Shown here piece by piece: positions 48,938 through 58,119 of a stretch of DNA of 64,000 bases; the stretch's first letter is position 1; each line of letters opens with the position of its first letter. Source of the DNA: Phenylobacterium aquaticum (GTDB lineage Bacteria; Pseudomonadota; Alphaproteobacteria; Caulobacterales; Caulobacteraceae); the NCBI RefSeq assembly GCF_022695515.1, contig NZ_JALDPT010000018.1, forward strand, positions 34,071 through 98,070, written 5' to 3'. Position numbers and translations under genes: made by a program. Below the pieces are notes generated by a model. It saw only the letters and a program-made list of their open reading frames with translations, was not told the DNA's origin and ran no database searches.

Positions 48938-51604
48938 ATGCTTGAAAAATCCTTCGACCCCAAAACCGCCGAGCCCCGGCTCTACTCCGCCTGGGAAGCC
49001 TCGGGCGCCTTCGCGCCGATCGCTGATCCGGACGCCGAGCCGTTCGCCATCGTCATTCCGCCGCCGAACGTCACCGGCTCCCTGCACATCGGCCATGCGC
49101 TGAACAATACGCTGCAGGACGTGCTGATCCGGTTCGAGCGCATGCGGGGCAAAGCGGCGCTTTGGCTGCCCGGCACCGACCACGCCGGCATCGCCACCCA
49201 GATGGTGGTCGAGCGCCAGCTGGCCGCGGCCGGCAACGCCACCCGTCGCGACCTCGGCCGCGATGAGTTCGTCGCCAAGGTCTGGGAATGGAAGGCCGAG
49301 AGCGGCGGAACCATCACCAACCAGCTGCGCCGCCTGGGCGCCTCCTGCGACTGGAGCCGCGAGCGCTTTACCCTCGACGACGGCCTCTCGGCCGCCGTGC
49401 GCAAGGTGTTCGTGAAGCTGCACAAGGACAAGCTGATCTATCGCGACAAGCGGCTGGTGAACTGGGATCCCCAGTTCCAGACCGCCATCTCCGACCTCGA
49501 GGTCGAGCAACGCGAGGTCGACGGCCATTTCTGGCACTTCGCCTATCCGCTGGAGGACGGCTCCGGCGAGATCGTCGTCGCCACCACCCGGCCCGAGACC
49601 ATGCTCGGCGACACCGCCGTGGCGGTCCACCCGAGCGATGAACGCTACAAGCACCTGATCGGCCGGGCCGTGCGCCTGCCGATCGTCAACCGACCGATCC
49701 CGATCATCGCCGACGAATACGCCGACCCTGAAAAGGGCTCGGGCGCGGTGAAGATCACGCCCGCCCACGACTTCAACGACTTCCAGGTCGGCAAGCGGCA
49801 CAACCTGCCGCAGATCAACATCCTGGATGACTTCGCCCGCATCAACGAGAACGGCCCGCGCGACTATCAGGGCCTCGACCGGTTCGCAGCCCGCAAGAAG
49901 GTGGTCGAGACCTTCGAGGAACTCGGCCTGCTGCGGGGGATCGAGAAGACCCGCCACATGGTGCCGCACGGCGACCGCTCGGGCGTCGTGGTCGAACCCT
50001 ATCTGACCGACCAGTGGTACGTCGACGCCAAGGTCCTGGCCCAGCCCGCCATCAAGGCGGTGGAGGAGGGCAAGACCGTCTTCGAGCCCCGTCACTGGGA
50101 GAAGACCTATTTCGAGTGGATGCGGAACATCGAGCCCTGGTGCATCTCGCGCCAGCTCTGGTGGGGCCACCGCATCCCGGCCTGGTACGGGCCGGACGGC
50201 AAGATCTTCGTCGCCGAGACGGAAGCCGAGGCCAGGGCCCAGGCCCGCGAACTCTATGGCCGCGATGAGCCGTTGCGCCAGGACGAGGACGTCCTCGACA
50301 CCTGGTTCTCCTCAGGGCTCTGGGCCTTCTCGACCCTGGGCTGGCCGGAGCAGACCACCGACCTGAAGCGGTTCTACCCGACCAACACCCTGGTCACCGG
50401 CTTCGACATCATCTTCTTCTGGGTCGCCCGGATGATGATGCTGGGCATCCACTTCATGGGTGACGTGCCGTTCCATCGCGTCTTCATCAACGCCCTCGTC
50501 CGCGACGCGGAGGGCAAGAAGATGTCGAAGTCCAAGGGCAACGTCATGGACCCTCTGGAACTGGTGGACGAGTACGGGGCCGACGCCCTGCGCTTCACGC
50601 TCACCGCCATGTCGGGCCAGGCCCGCGATATCAAGCTGTCGCGCGAGCGCATCGAAGGCTACCGCAACTTCGGCACCAAGCTGTGGAACGCGGCCAATTT
50701 CTGCCAGTTCAACGGCTGCGCCCGGGCGGAAGGCTTCGACCCTGCCCAGGTGAAGGGCGTCCTGAACCGCTGGATCATCGGCGAGACGGTGCGCACCGCC
50801 CAGACGGTGACCGCGGCCATCGAGACCTGCGGCTTCGACGGGGCGGCCAACGGCCTCTACCGCTTCATCTGGAACAGCTTCTGCGATTGGTACGTCGAGC
50901 TGGCCAAGTCGATCCTCAAGGGCGAGGACGGCGCCGCCAAGGCGGAGATGCAGGCCACCTCGGCCTGGGTCCTGGACGTGATCCTGAAGCTGCTGCACCC
51001 GGTCATGCCGTTCCTGACCGAGGAACTGTGGCGCCAGACCGCCGACCTGGGCGCCGCCCGGGCCGAGCCCATGCTGATCTCCGCCCGCTGGCCGGATCTG
51101 TCAGAAGGCCTGATCGATCCCAAGGCTCAGGCCGAGATCGCCACCCTGGTCGCCGCCATCGGCGGCGGCCGCGCAGTGCGCAGCGAGCTGGGCGTGCCCG
51201 GCGGGGCGCGTCTGCCGGCCCTCGAAGTCGTCGACGCCTCGGCCGAGGTCCGCCGCATCTTCGAGACCAACAGCGCGATCATCCAGACCATGCTCCGCGT
51301 GGACGCGATCAGCTTCGTCTCCGCGCCCAGCGCGGGCGCCGTGCCCTTCATCGAAGGCGCCGACACCTACGCCCTGCCGGTCGCCGAGCACATCGACATC
51401 GCCGCCGAGAAAGTCCGCCTGGCCAAGGAAGTGGCCGCCCGCGCCAGCGACATCGCCCACGTGATGAAGAAGCTCGGCAATCCCGACTTCCTGGCCCGCG
51501 CCAAGGAAGAGGTGATCGAGGAGAACCGCGAGCGGCTGGAGGAGGCCGAGGCCGCCAAGGCCAAGCTCGAGGCCGCGCTCGCTCGCCTGGAAGGCATGAA
51601 CTAG
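48938..51604 (+). CDS. valS: Valyl-tRNA synthetase
   Basis: 888-residue class I synthetase. HIGH motif is SLHIGHALNN near residue 50; KMSKS motif is GKKMSKSKGNVMDPLELV; the editing domain has TTRPETMLGDTAVAVHP; the C-terminal coiled coil (ENRERLEEAEAAKAKLEAAL) interacts with the tRNA. ATG 48938 opens the normal start MLEKSFDP. No Shine-Dalgarno is seen, in line with a very short leader. Confidence 0.96.
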   Translation: MLEKSFDPKTAEPRLYSAWEASGAFAPIADPDAEPFAIVIPPPNVTGSLHIGHALNNTLQDVLIRFERMRGKAALWLPGTDHAGIATQMVVERQLAAAGNATRRDLGRDEFVAKVWEWKAESGGTITNQLRRLGASCDWSRERFTLDDGLSAAVRKVFVKLHKDKLIYRDKRLVNWDPQFQTAISDLEVEQREVDGHFWHFAYPLEDGSGEIVVATTRPETMLGDTAVAVHPSDERYKHLIGRAVRLPIVNRPIPIIADEYADPEKGSGAVKITPAHDFNDFQVGKRHNLPQINILDDFARINENGPRDYQGLDRFAARKKVVETFEELGLLRGIEKTRHMVPHGDRSGVVVEPYLTDQWYVDAKVLAQPAIKAVEEGKTVFEPRHWEKTYFEWMRNIEPWCISRQLWWGHRIPAWYGPDGKIFVAETEAEARAQARELYGRDEPLRQDEDVLDTWFSSGLWAFSTLGWPEQTTDLKRFYPTNTLVTGFDIIFFWVARMMMLGIHFMGDVPFHRVFINALVRDAEGKKMSKSKGNVMDPLELVDEYGADALRFTLTAMSGQARDIKLSRERIEGYRNFGTKLWNAANFCQFNGCARAEGFDPAQVKGVLNRWIIGETVRTAQTVTAAIETCGFDGAANGLYRFIWNSFCDWYVELAKSILKGEDGAAKAEMQATSAWVLDVILKLLHPVMPFLTEELWRQTADLGAARAEPMLISARWPDLSEGLIDPKAQAEIATLVAAIGGGRAVRSELGVPGGARLPALEVVDASAEVRRIFETNSAIIQTMLRVDAISFVSAPSAGAVPFIEGADTYALPVAEHIDIAAEKVRLAKEVAARASDIAHVMKKLGNPDFLARAKEEVIEENRERLEEAEAAKAKLEAALARLEGMN

Positions 51605-51666
51605 GTCGACGCAGGCTTGTCGCGGAACCTGGGCTATGCTCCGGGTTCCGCCGACAGGAGCATCCC

Positions 51667-52542
51667 ATGACCCAGCCTCAGATCATCGCCGGCGCCTGCG
51701 GCTATGGCGTCTGGCCGACCAACTCCCTGGAGGGGGCGGTGGCCTGTCTCGATACACCCGTCGCCGGGATCGAGATCGACGTCCACCTGACCGCCGACGG
51801 TCATGTGGTCGCCCACCACGACTATCGCATCGCCGCCGACTCCAGCCGGCTGAAGGGGGCCTTCCTCGATGCGCCGGGCCCTCTGCTGCGCGACGCGACC
51901 CTGGCCGAACTCCAGGCCTATGATCTCGGGCGGGTGAGAGAAGGGGGCGCCTACGCCCGCCGCTATCCCCATAAGATCGGCCTGGACGGCGTGGTCATGC
52001 CGACCCTGCCTCAGTTGCTGGAGGCCCTGGCCGCGGCCCCGGGTCCGCGGCGCTGGATCTTCGTGGAGATCAAGACAGACCCGGCGGACTATCGGGAATC
52101 CGCCGATCCCGTTGCGCTCACCGACGCGGTCCTGCGCGACCTCGACGCCGCCGACTGGGCCGCCCACAGCAAGATCATCGCCTTCGACTGGTCGCTGCTG
52201 CGCGATCTGAAAGCCCGTCGGCCGGAGATCCTCACCGCCCACCTGACCGTGCCGGACGCCATGAAGCCCAAGGTCACGCCCCTGGCCAACGGCGACTCCC
52301 CCTGGACCGATGGCTGTGATCCCCGCCATTTCGGCGGCTCGGAGCTGCGCGCAATCCAGGCCCATGGCGGGCGGGAATGGTCGCCGCACATCTCCGACGT
52401 CACGCCCGAGCGGGTCGCGGAGGCCAAGGCGCTCGGCCTGGCGACCGGCGTCTGGGGCGTCTCCAGCGCGGAGGAGATCGCCGCCATGTCCGCCCTTGGC
52501 GTGGAGGTCCTGACGGTCTCCGGGCCGGCCTGGAGCGCCTGA
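51667..52542 (+). CDS. Glycerophosphodiester phosphodiesterase-family protein with altered HRG motif
   Basis: 291 residues with the GDPD TIM-barrel pattern: GIEIDVHLTADGHVVAHHD gives the metal Glu/Asp and the second catalytic His; FVEIKTD the third metal Glu. The usual N-terminal AHRGxxxxxPENT reads AGACGYGVWPTNS, so the first catalytic His and following Arg are absent. Either the activity or the specificity is changed. No signal peptide. It follows valS by 62 nt. Confidence 0.82.
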   Translation: MTQPQIIAGACGYGVWPTNSLEGAVACLDTPVAGIEIDVHLTADGHVVAHHDYRIAADSSRLKGAFLDAPGPLLRDATLAELQAYDLGRVREGGAYARRYPHKIGLDGVVMPTLPQLLEALAAAPGPRRWIFVEIKTDPADYRESADPVALTDAVLRDLDAADWAAHSKIIAFDWSLLRDLKARRPEILTAHLTVPDAMKPKVTPLANGDSPWTDGCDPRHFGGSELRAIQAHGGREWSPHISDVTPERVAEAKALGLATGVWGVSSAEEIAAMSALGVEVLTVSGPAWSA

Positions 52543-52656
52543 TCGCCCACGGCAAGGACCTGCCCCGAGGCCGGCGGAAATCTGAAAATCTGTCTCCGGA
52601 TTAACTTGCGGGCGGCGGCGGTTTGGCCAATCTGGCGCAAACTGGGGGACAGAGTC

Positions 52657-54168
52657 TTGCGATCGATCCTGCGTGCGGCCGTGGCGGCCATGCTTATTGC
52701 GGCCAGCGCCGCGCCGGCGTCCATGTTCGCCGAGGAGCCGGCCAAGGCCGATGCGGCCAAGCCCGACGCCGCCAAGACAGACCTGCCGCCATTCCCCGCC
52801 GACGCCACGGTCAAGCAGGTCACCCACGTGGCCGGCAAGACGCTCAACTACACCGCCACCGTCGGCTCCCTGCCGGTGCGCGACGAGAAGGGCAAGAAGA
52901 TCGCCGAGGTGGTCTTCACCGCCTACACCCTGGATGGGCCGCGCGATCCCAAGCGCCCGGTCACCTTCGCCTTCAACGGCGGCCCCGGCGCGGCCTCTGT
53001 CTATCTGAACCTGGGCGCGATCGGCCCTAAGCGTGTCCAGTTCGGCGCCCAGGGCGACAGCCCCTCCGATCCCGCGGTCCTGGTCGACAATCCCGGCACC
53101 TGGCTCGACTTCACCGACATGGTGTTCATCGACCCCGTGGGCACCGGCTTCTCGCGTAGCCTGGTGGACGAGGCCGAGACCAAGAAGAACTTCTTCCAGG
53201 TCAAGGAAGACATCCATTACCTCTCGCGGATCGTCTTCGACTGGCTGGTCAAGAACGGCCGCATGGCCTCGCCGAAATACGTGGTGGGCGAAAGCTATGG
53301 CGGCTATCGCGCCCCGGCCATCGCCTATGATCTGCAGAGCGACCTGGGCGTCGGCCCGTCGGGCGTGATCATGGTGTCGCCCTTCCTGGACGCCCACATG
53401 GGCGTCGCCGAGGACTTCTCGCCCATGCCCTGGGTGGTCAATCTGCCCTCCATGGCCGCCGCCAACTATGAGCGCCAGGGCAAACCCCTCAGCCCCGAGA
53501 CCATGGCGGAAGTCGAGGGCTACGCCCGCGGCGAGTTCGCCGTGGACCTGATGAAGGGCCGCGACCCCGCCGCGGTCGCCCGCGTCGTCGATCACGTCAC
53601 CCGCTACACCGGGGTCGATCCCGCCCTGGTCCGGAAGATGGGCGGCCGCGTCGACACCGGCACCTTCCTGCGCGAGCTCTATCGCGACACCGGCAAACTC
53701 GCGAGCGTCTACGATTCCAACGTCACGGCGTTCGATCCCTATCCCTGGTCCCAGGCTCAGCGGGCCAATGACCCGATCCTGGCCACCATCATCGCCCCGA
53801 CCACCTCGGCCATGGTGGACTTCATGACCCACACGGTCGGCTGGAAGGTGGAGGGGCGCTACAACGCGCTCTCCAACGCGGTGAACGCCGCCTGGGAGAA
53901 GGACTGGTACAACAAGATCGAGTCCGTCTCGGACCTGCGCCAGGCGCTGGCCGCCGACAGCAAGATGAAGGTGCTGATCGTCCACGGCTATGACGACCTC
54001 AGCTGCCCCTTCTTCGCCTCGCGCCTGATCGTCGACCAGATCCCCCAGATGGGCGACCCGTCGCGGGTGAAGCTGCAGATCTATCCGGGCGGCCACATGT
54101 TCTACAGCCGCCCCGACAGCCAGTCGGCCTTCCGGCGGGATGTGAAGGCGCTGTTCGGCGCCTCCTGA
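52657..54168 (+). CDS. S10-family serine carboxypeptidase, exported
   Basis: 503 residues. The start is not certain: TTG 52657 with GGGGGACAG upstream gives a signal peptide (LRSILRAAVAAMLIAASAAP); TTG 52606 is longer. The triad is visible: Ser in VGESYGGYRAP, Asp in VHGYDDLSCPF and His in YPGGHMFYS. The oxyanion block FNGGPGAASVYLNLGAIGPK matches S10 peptidases. It removes C-terminal residues in the periplasm or outside. Confidence 0.9.
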   Translation: MRSILRAAVAAMLIAASAAPASMFAEEPAKADAAKPDAAKTDLPPFPADATVKQVTHVAGKTLNYTATVGSLPVRDEKGKKIAEVVFTAYTLDGPRDPKRPVTFAFNGGPGAASVYLNLGAIGPKRVQFGAQGDSPSDPAVLVDNPGTWLDFTDMVFIDPVGTGFSRSLVDEAETKKNFFQVKEDIHYLSRIVFDWLVKNGRMASPKYVVGESYGGYRAPAIAYDLQSDLGVGPSGVIMVSPFLDAHMGVAEDFSPMPWVVNLPSMAAANYERQGKPLSPETMAEVEGYARGEFAVDLMKGRDPAAVARVVDHVTRYTGVDPALVRKMGGRVDTGTFLRELYRDTGKLASVYDSNVTAFDPYPWSQAQRANDPILATIIAPTTSAMVDFMTHTVGWKVEGRYNALSNAVNAAWEKDWYNKIESVSDLRQALAADSKMKVLIVHGYDDLSCPFFASRLIVDQIPQMGDPSRVKLQIYPGGHMFYSRPDSQSAFRRDVKALFGAS

Positions 54169-54291
54169 TCCGGCGAGCGGCTCAGCGAACAACGCTCTCA
54201 AACGGCCGTTTGCGTCGGCCGCTAGGTTATGCTTGTTCACCTATGACGACGCGGAAGTCAGAATCCGTGCTGCACCATTAGGAGAACGCCC

Positions 54292-56040
54292 ATGCCAGAG
54301 GCTGCCCTTCCGGCCGGTTGGCCCGCCATGTCCATCGCCCAGGCCCATGGTCTGCTGACCTCGCCGGGCATGCCTTTCGAGATGGAGACCAAGACCATCC
54401 GGGGCGTCGAGATGCGGGTCTGGAAGAACCAGCCCCCGACCCTGCGCGCCATCGTCGAGGCCGCCCGCGCCCATGGCGAGAAGGTGCTGCTGGTCTATGA
54501 GGACGAGCGGGTCACCTTCGAGGCCTTCTATCGCGCCGTCTCGGCCTTCGGCCGTGAGCTCCAGGCCCAGGGCGTGGTCAAGGGCGACCGGGTCGCCATC
54601 ATCATGCGCAACCTGCCCGAATGGGTCGTGGCCTTCTATGGCGCGGCCTCCATCGGGGCGATCGTCACCCCCCTGAACGCCTGGTGGACTGGCGCGGAGC
54701 TTGAATACGGCCTGACCGACTCGAGCGCCAAGATCGCGATCATGGACGCCGAGCGTTATCAGCGCCTGATCGAGCATCTGCCGCGCTGCCCGGACCTCGC
54801 CCGCGTCTATGTCAGCCGGGAGATCGAGGAGATCGCCCATCCGCTGGTCACCAAGCTGGAAACGGTGATCGGCGCCGCCACCGACTGGGCCAGCCTGCCC
54901 GATCAACCGCTCCCGGAGGCCGAGCTCGACGCCGACGACGACGCGACCATCTTCTACACCTCCGGCACCACGGGTAAGCCCAAGGGCGCCCTGGCCACCC
55001 ATCGCGGCGTCAATTCCAACATCCTGTCGGGCGCCTGCGCCGGCGCGCGGGCCTTCCTGCGTCGCGGCGAAAGGCCGCCCGAGCCGGATCCCAACGCCCC
55101 CCAGCGCTCGACCCTGCTGTCGGTGCCCTTCTTCCACGCGACCGGCTGTTTCGCCGTCCTGAACCCCTCGCTGTTCGGCGGCGCCAAGCTGGTGCTGATG
55201 CACAAGTGGGACGTGATCCGCGCCTTCGAACTGATCCAGCGCGAGCGCATTCAGTCGGCCGGCGGCGTGCCGACCATCGCCTGGCAGCTGATCGAGCATC
55301 CCCTGCGCGGCAACTACGACCTGTCGTCCCTGGAAAGCGTCGCCTATGGCGGCGCCCCCTCGGCGCCGGAACTGGTCCGCAAGATCAAGGAAACCTTCCC
55401 CAAGTCGGCCTCCGGCAACGGCTGGGGCATGACCGAGACCTGCGCCACCGTCACCACCCACGGGGCGGAGGACTACACCAATCGGCCGATGTCCTGCGGC
55501 CCGGCCGTGCCGGTCGCCGAGCTGCAGATCCGCGACCCGGCCGACGGCGTGACGGTGCTGGGGGTGAACGAACTTGGCGAGCTGTGGGCCAAGGGGCCCA
55601 TGATCGTGAAGAACTACTGGAACAAGCCCGAAGCCACGGCCCAGACCTTCGTCGATGGCTGGGTGCGAACCGGCGACCTGGCGCGCGTGGACGAGGAGGG
55701 CTTCTGCTTCATCGTCGACCGGGCCAAGGACATGCTGATCCGCGGCGGCGAGAACATCTACTGCATCGAGGTCGAGAACGTCCTCTATGACCACCCGGCG
55801 GTGATGGATGCGGCCCTGGTCGGGATTTCGCACAAGACGCTTGGCGAAGAGCCCGGCGCGGTCGTCACCCTGAAGCCCGGCGCCGAGGCCACCGAGGCCG
55901 AGCTTCGCGCCCACGTCGCCGAACACTTGGCGGCGTTCAAGGTGCCGGTGAAGGTCAAGTTCTGGCACGAGACCCTGCCGCGCAACGCCAATGGCAAGAT
56001 CCTCAAGAACGAGCTCAAGAAGCTGTTCGAAGAGGCCTGA
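54292..56040 (+). CDS. Acyl-CoA synthetase (class I adenylate-forming)
   Basis: 582 residues. P-loop IFYTSGTTGKPKGALATH, ATP/substrate motif GWGMTETCATVT, hinge GWVRTGDLARVDEEGF and C-terminal catalytic Lys in LPRNANGKILKNEL. It activates a carboxylic acid as the CoA thioester. The exact chain length is not clear; medium to long fatty acids or aromatic acids are both possible. With the P450, alkylsulfatase and acyl-CoA dehydrogenase it fits alkane/fatty-acid use. Confidence 0.9.
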   Translation: MPEAALPAGWPAMSIAQAHGLLTSPGMPFEMETKTIRGVEMRVWKNQPPTLRAIVEAARAHGEKVLLVYEDERVTFEAFYRAVSAFGRELQAQGVVKGDRVAIIMRNLPEWVVAFYGAASIGAIVTPLNAWWTGAELEYGLTDSSAKIAIMDAERYQRLIEHLPRCPDLARVYVSREIEEIAHPLVTKLETVIGAATDWASLPDQPLPEAELDADDDATIFYTSGTTGKPKGALATHRGVNSNILSGACAGARAFLRRGERPPEPDPNAPQRSTLLSVPFFHATGCFAVLNPSLFGGAKLVLMHKWDVIRAFELIQRERIQSAGGVPTIAWQLIEHPLRGNYDLSSLESVAYGGAPSAPELVRKIKETFPKSASGNGWGMTETCATVTTHGAEDYTNRPMSCGPAVPVAELQIRDPADGVTVLGVNELGELWAKGPMIVKNYWNKPEATAQTFVDGWVRTGDLARVDEEGFCFIVDRAKDMLIRGGENIYCIEVENVLYDHPAVMDAALVGISHKTLGEEPGAVVTLKPGAEATEAELRAHVAEHLAAFKVPVKVKFWHETLPRNANGKILKNELKKLFEEA

Positions 56041-56082
56041 GGTTCGTCGCCCCTCCCTGCGGCGGTCTGCTAAAGGGAGGGG

Positions 56083-56823
56083 ATGACAAAGTCCCGCGCC
56101 GATCTGCTGCTGGTGGCCCGCGGCCTGGCCGACAGCCGGGCCAAGGCCCGGGCGGCCATCGAGGCCGGGGGCGTCACCGCCGACGGCAAACCGGTCGCCA
56201 AGCCTTCTGAGATGCTCGACGAGGCCTGCGATCTGCAGGCGACCATGCTCCACCCCTATGTCGGGCGCGGGGCCTTGAAGCTGCTGCACGCCCTGGAGCT
56301 CTGGCCGGTCGAGGTGAGCGGCGCGGTGGTCCTGGATGTCGGCGCCTCGACGGGCGGCTTCACCGAGGTCTGCCTCGAGCGCGGGGCGGCCAGGGTCTAT
56401 GCGGTCGATGTCGGTCGCGCCCAGCTGCATGAACGCCTGGCCTCGAACCCCAGGGTGATCTCGCTGGAGGGCGTCGACGCCCGCGACCTCGACGCACGCC
56501 TGATCCCTGAAGCGCCCGACCTGGTGGTCTGCGACGCCTGCTTCATCGGCCTGGCCAAGGTTCTGCCCGCGGCGCTCGCCCTGGCGCGGCCGGGCGCCGA
56601 CCTCATCGCCCTGGTGAAGCCGCAGTTTGAGGTCGGCCCGGGCCGGGTGGGGAAGGGCGGCCTGGTCAAGGACCCCGCCGATCGGGCCCAGGCCGTGGCC
56701 GGCGTCATGGCCTTCCTGGAGGCGTCCGGCTGGCCGGTCCTGGCCCATGACGACAGCCCGATCGCCGGCGGCGACGGCAATCTGGAATTCCTGCTGCACG
56801 CACGAAAAAGCCGCCCGGACTGA
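56083..56823 (+). CDS. tlyA: TlyA-type rRNA (cytidine-2'-O)-methyltransferase
   Basis: 246 residues: N-terminal S4 RNA-binding domain (RADLLLVARGLADSRAKARA) and a FtsJ-like Rossmann domain with the SAM loop VLDVGASTGGFTEVCLERGA, catalytic K-D-K-E type residues including LIALVKPQFEVG. Members methylate 16S and 23S rRNA and affect capreomycin sensitivity. The last codons overlap the terminator of the minus-strand gene that follows. Confidence 0.93.
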   Translation: MTKSRADLLLVARGLADSRAKARAAIEAGGVTADGKPVAKPSEMLDEACDLQATMLHPYVGRGALKLLHALELWPVEVSGAVVLDVGASTGGFTEVCLERGAARVYAVDVGRAQLHERLASNPRVISLEGVDARDLDARLIPEAPDLVVCDACFIGLAKVLPAALALARPGADLIALVKPQFEVGPGRVGKGGLVKDPADRAQAVAGVMAFLEASGWPVLAHDDSPIAGGDGNLEFLLHARKSRPD

Positions 56824-56833
56824 TCCGGGCGGC
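56804..56833 (-). terminator. Terminator of the glycine-zipper gene, lying within tlyA
   Basis: On the minus strand GCCGCCCGGA, 4 nt, TCCGGGCGGC followed by TTTTT. The T-tract and half the stem are the last codons of the convergent tlyA gene. Confidence 0.75.
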
Positions 56834-56858
56834 TCCTGCGTTCGTTCAGGCGTCGCGC

Positions 56859-57473
56859 TTAGTCGACGACTTGGTAGTGGCCGCTGGCGTCGGGGCAGAC
56901 GCGCACGAAGCGCTTCTGGGTCCGGCCGTCGGGCAGGTAGATCGGGCTTTCCGCCAGGGTGCAGCCGTTGGCGTCGGCCTGCTGGCGGCTGTCGACATTG
57001 TAGCTGTCGCCATAGCGGCCGCGCGGGCCGCCGTAGTAGCCGCTGTTGCCGTAATAGCCGCCCTGATAGCCATAGGCCTGGGAGCCATAGCCGTAGTCGT
57101 TCGAGCCGTACTGGCTGTTGCCGTAGTAGCCCTGGCGCTGCTCGGGTTCGCAGGCGGCGGAGTTCTTGCCGACCTGGGACCCTACCACGGCGCCGAGCGC
57201 GCCGCCCAGCAGGGCACCGCCCTTGCGGCCGCCATGGTGGGAGGCGACGTTCGAGCCGAGGGCCGCGCCCAGGGCCGCCCCGACCAGGGCACCGGTGGTG
57301 CCGCGGGTCGTGGTGTCCCGACGGCAGGGGTCATAGCTGTAGTTGCTGCCCGAGCCGTAATAACCGCCGCCCTGCGCCGCGGCGAAGGTCGGGATGGCGA
57401 GCGCCGTGGAGAGCGCCATGACGCCCGCGACTCCGGTCAGGGTGGCCTTCGCGATGTTGGAACGGATGCTCAT
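56859..57473 (-). CDS. Exported glycine-zipper protein with Gly/Tyr-rich region
   Basis: 204 residues. Signal peptide MSIRSNIAKATLTGVAGVMA then cleavage near AAA-QGG. A glycine-zipper pair (GTTGALVGAALGAALGSNVA and GGALLGGALGAVVGSQVGKN) forms the core, followed by a long Gly/Tyr/Asn-rich low-complexity stretch and a Cys-bearing end. Glycine-zipper proteins insert in or coat the envelope. It follows a paralogue upstream on the same strand (41 nt apart). Confidence 0.8.
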   Translation of the reverse strand: MSIRSNIAKATLTGVAGVMALSTALAIPTFAAAQGGGYYGSGSNYSYDPCRRDTTTRGTTGALVGAALGAALGSNVASHHGGRKGGALLGGALGAVVGSQVGKNSAACEPEQRQGYYGNSQYGSNDYGYGSQAYGYQGGYYGNSGYYGGPRGRYGDSYNVDSRQQADANGCTLAESPIYLPDGRTQKRFVRVCPDASGHYQVVD

Positions 57474-57513
57474 AGAAACTCTCCTTTGGAGACTAGAACG
57501 TTTGGGATGACGC

Positions 57514-57942
57514 TTAGCTGCGTCCGCTGGGCCGCCACACGCCATCGCGGTCGCGGCAAACTTCGAAACCATGGTCGCGGCCGCCATAGGATTCCTGGAC
57601 CCATTGGCAGTTGTTGCGGCTGTACTTGGTCTGCTTCACGCGGGTCGGATAGGTCGTGCACTTGATGTAGTGCTTGCCGATCTGGTGGCCGGCCACGCCG
57701 CCCACCACGCCGCCGATCACGGCCCCGCCGGTCTTGTTGCCCTTGCCGGCGATGGCCGAGCCCAGCAGGGCTCCGGCGACGGCGCCGACGACGGTGCCCT
57801 TGGTTGCGGCGTCCTTCTGCTCCTCGCGGCAGACGTCGCCGGTGCCGTAGTCCTTCGAGGACTGGGCGGCGGCGAACTGGGGAACGGCCAGCCCGCCGGC
57901 CATCATGGCGGCGGCCAGGCTGAGAACGATCGTGCGCTTCAT
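57514..57942 (-). CDS. Exported glycine-zipper protein (paralogue)
   Basis: 142 residues. Signal peptide MKRTIVLSLAAAMMAGGLAV then cleavage after AAA. Zipper block GTVVGAVAGALLGSAIAGKG and GGAVIGGVVGGVAGHQIGKH is close to that of the next gene. The C-terminus (YSRNNCQWVQESYGG) has two cysteines. Likely an ancient tandem duplicate; both sit in one transcript. Confidence 0.8.
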   Translation of the reverse strand: MKRTIVLSLAAAMMAGGLAVPQFAAAQSSKDYGTGDVCREEQKDAATKGTVVGAVAGALLGSAIAGKGNKTGGAVIGGVVGGVAGHQIGKHYIKCTTYPTRVKQTKYSRNNCQWVQESYGGRDHGFEVCRDRDGVWRPSGRS

Positions 57943-58119
57943 CGGCTTAAAGTCCTTCGTTCTGTTCCCGAGAGGGGCGCGTCCAAGCGCCGCTTTCGGA
58001 GATGAGGTTTGACTGATCGAACCTGAACGGGTCTTGAACAGACCCACAGCGGCGCGTTCAGCTTCGTTCGGTTGGCGAAACCGCCACGGCGAAGCTACCA
58101 AGACCGGCCGCCTCAAGAA

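Noticed and set aside
51634..54240. 868-codon open frame on the minus strand opposite the GDPD and S10 peptidase genes
   Set aside because: Antisense of well-supported genes, no ribosome site or motif.
54241..56799. 852-codon open frame on the minus strand opposite the acyl-CoA synthetase and tlyA
   Set aside because: Same reason: long antisense frame due to high GC.
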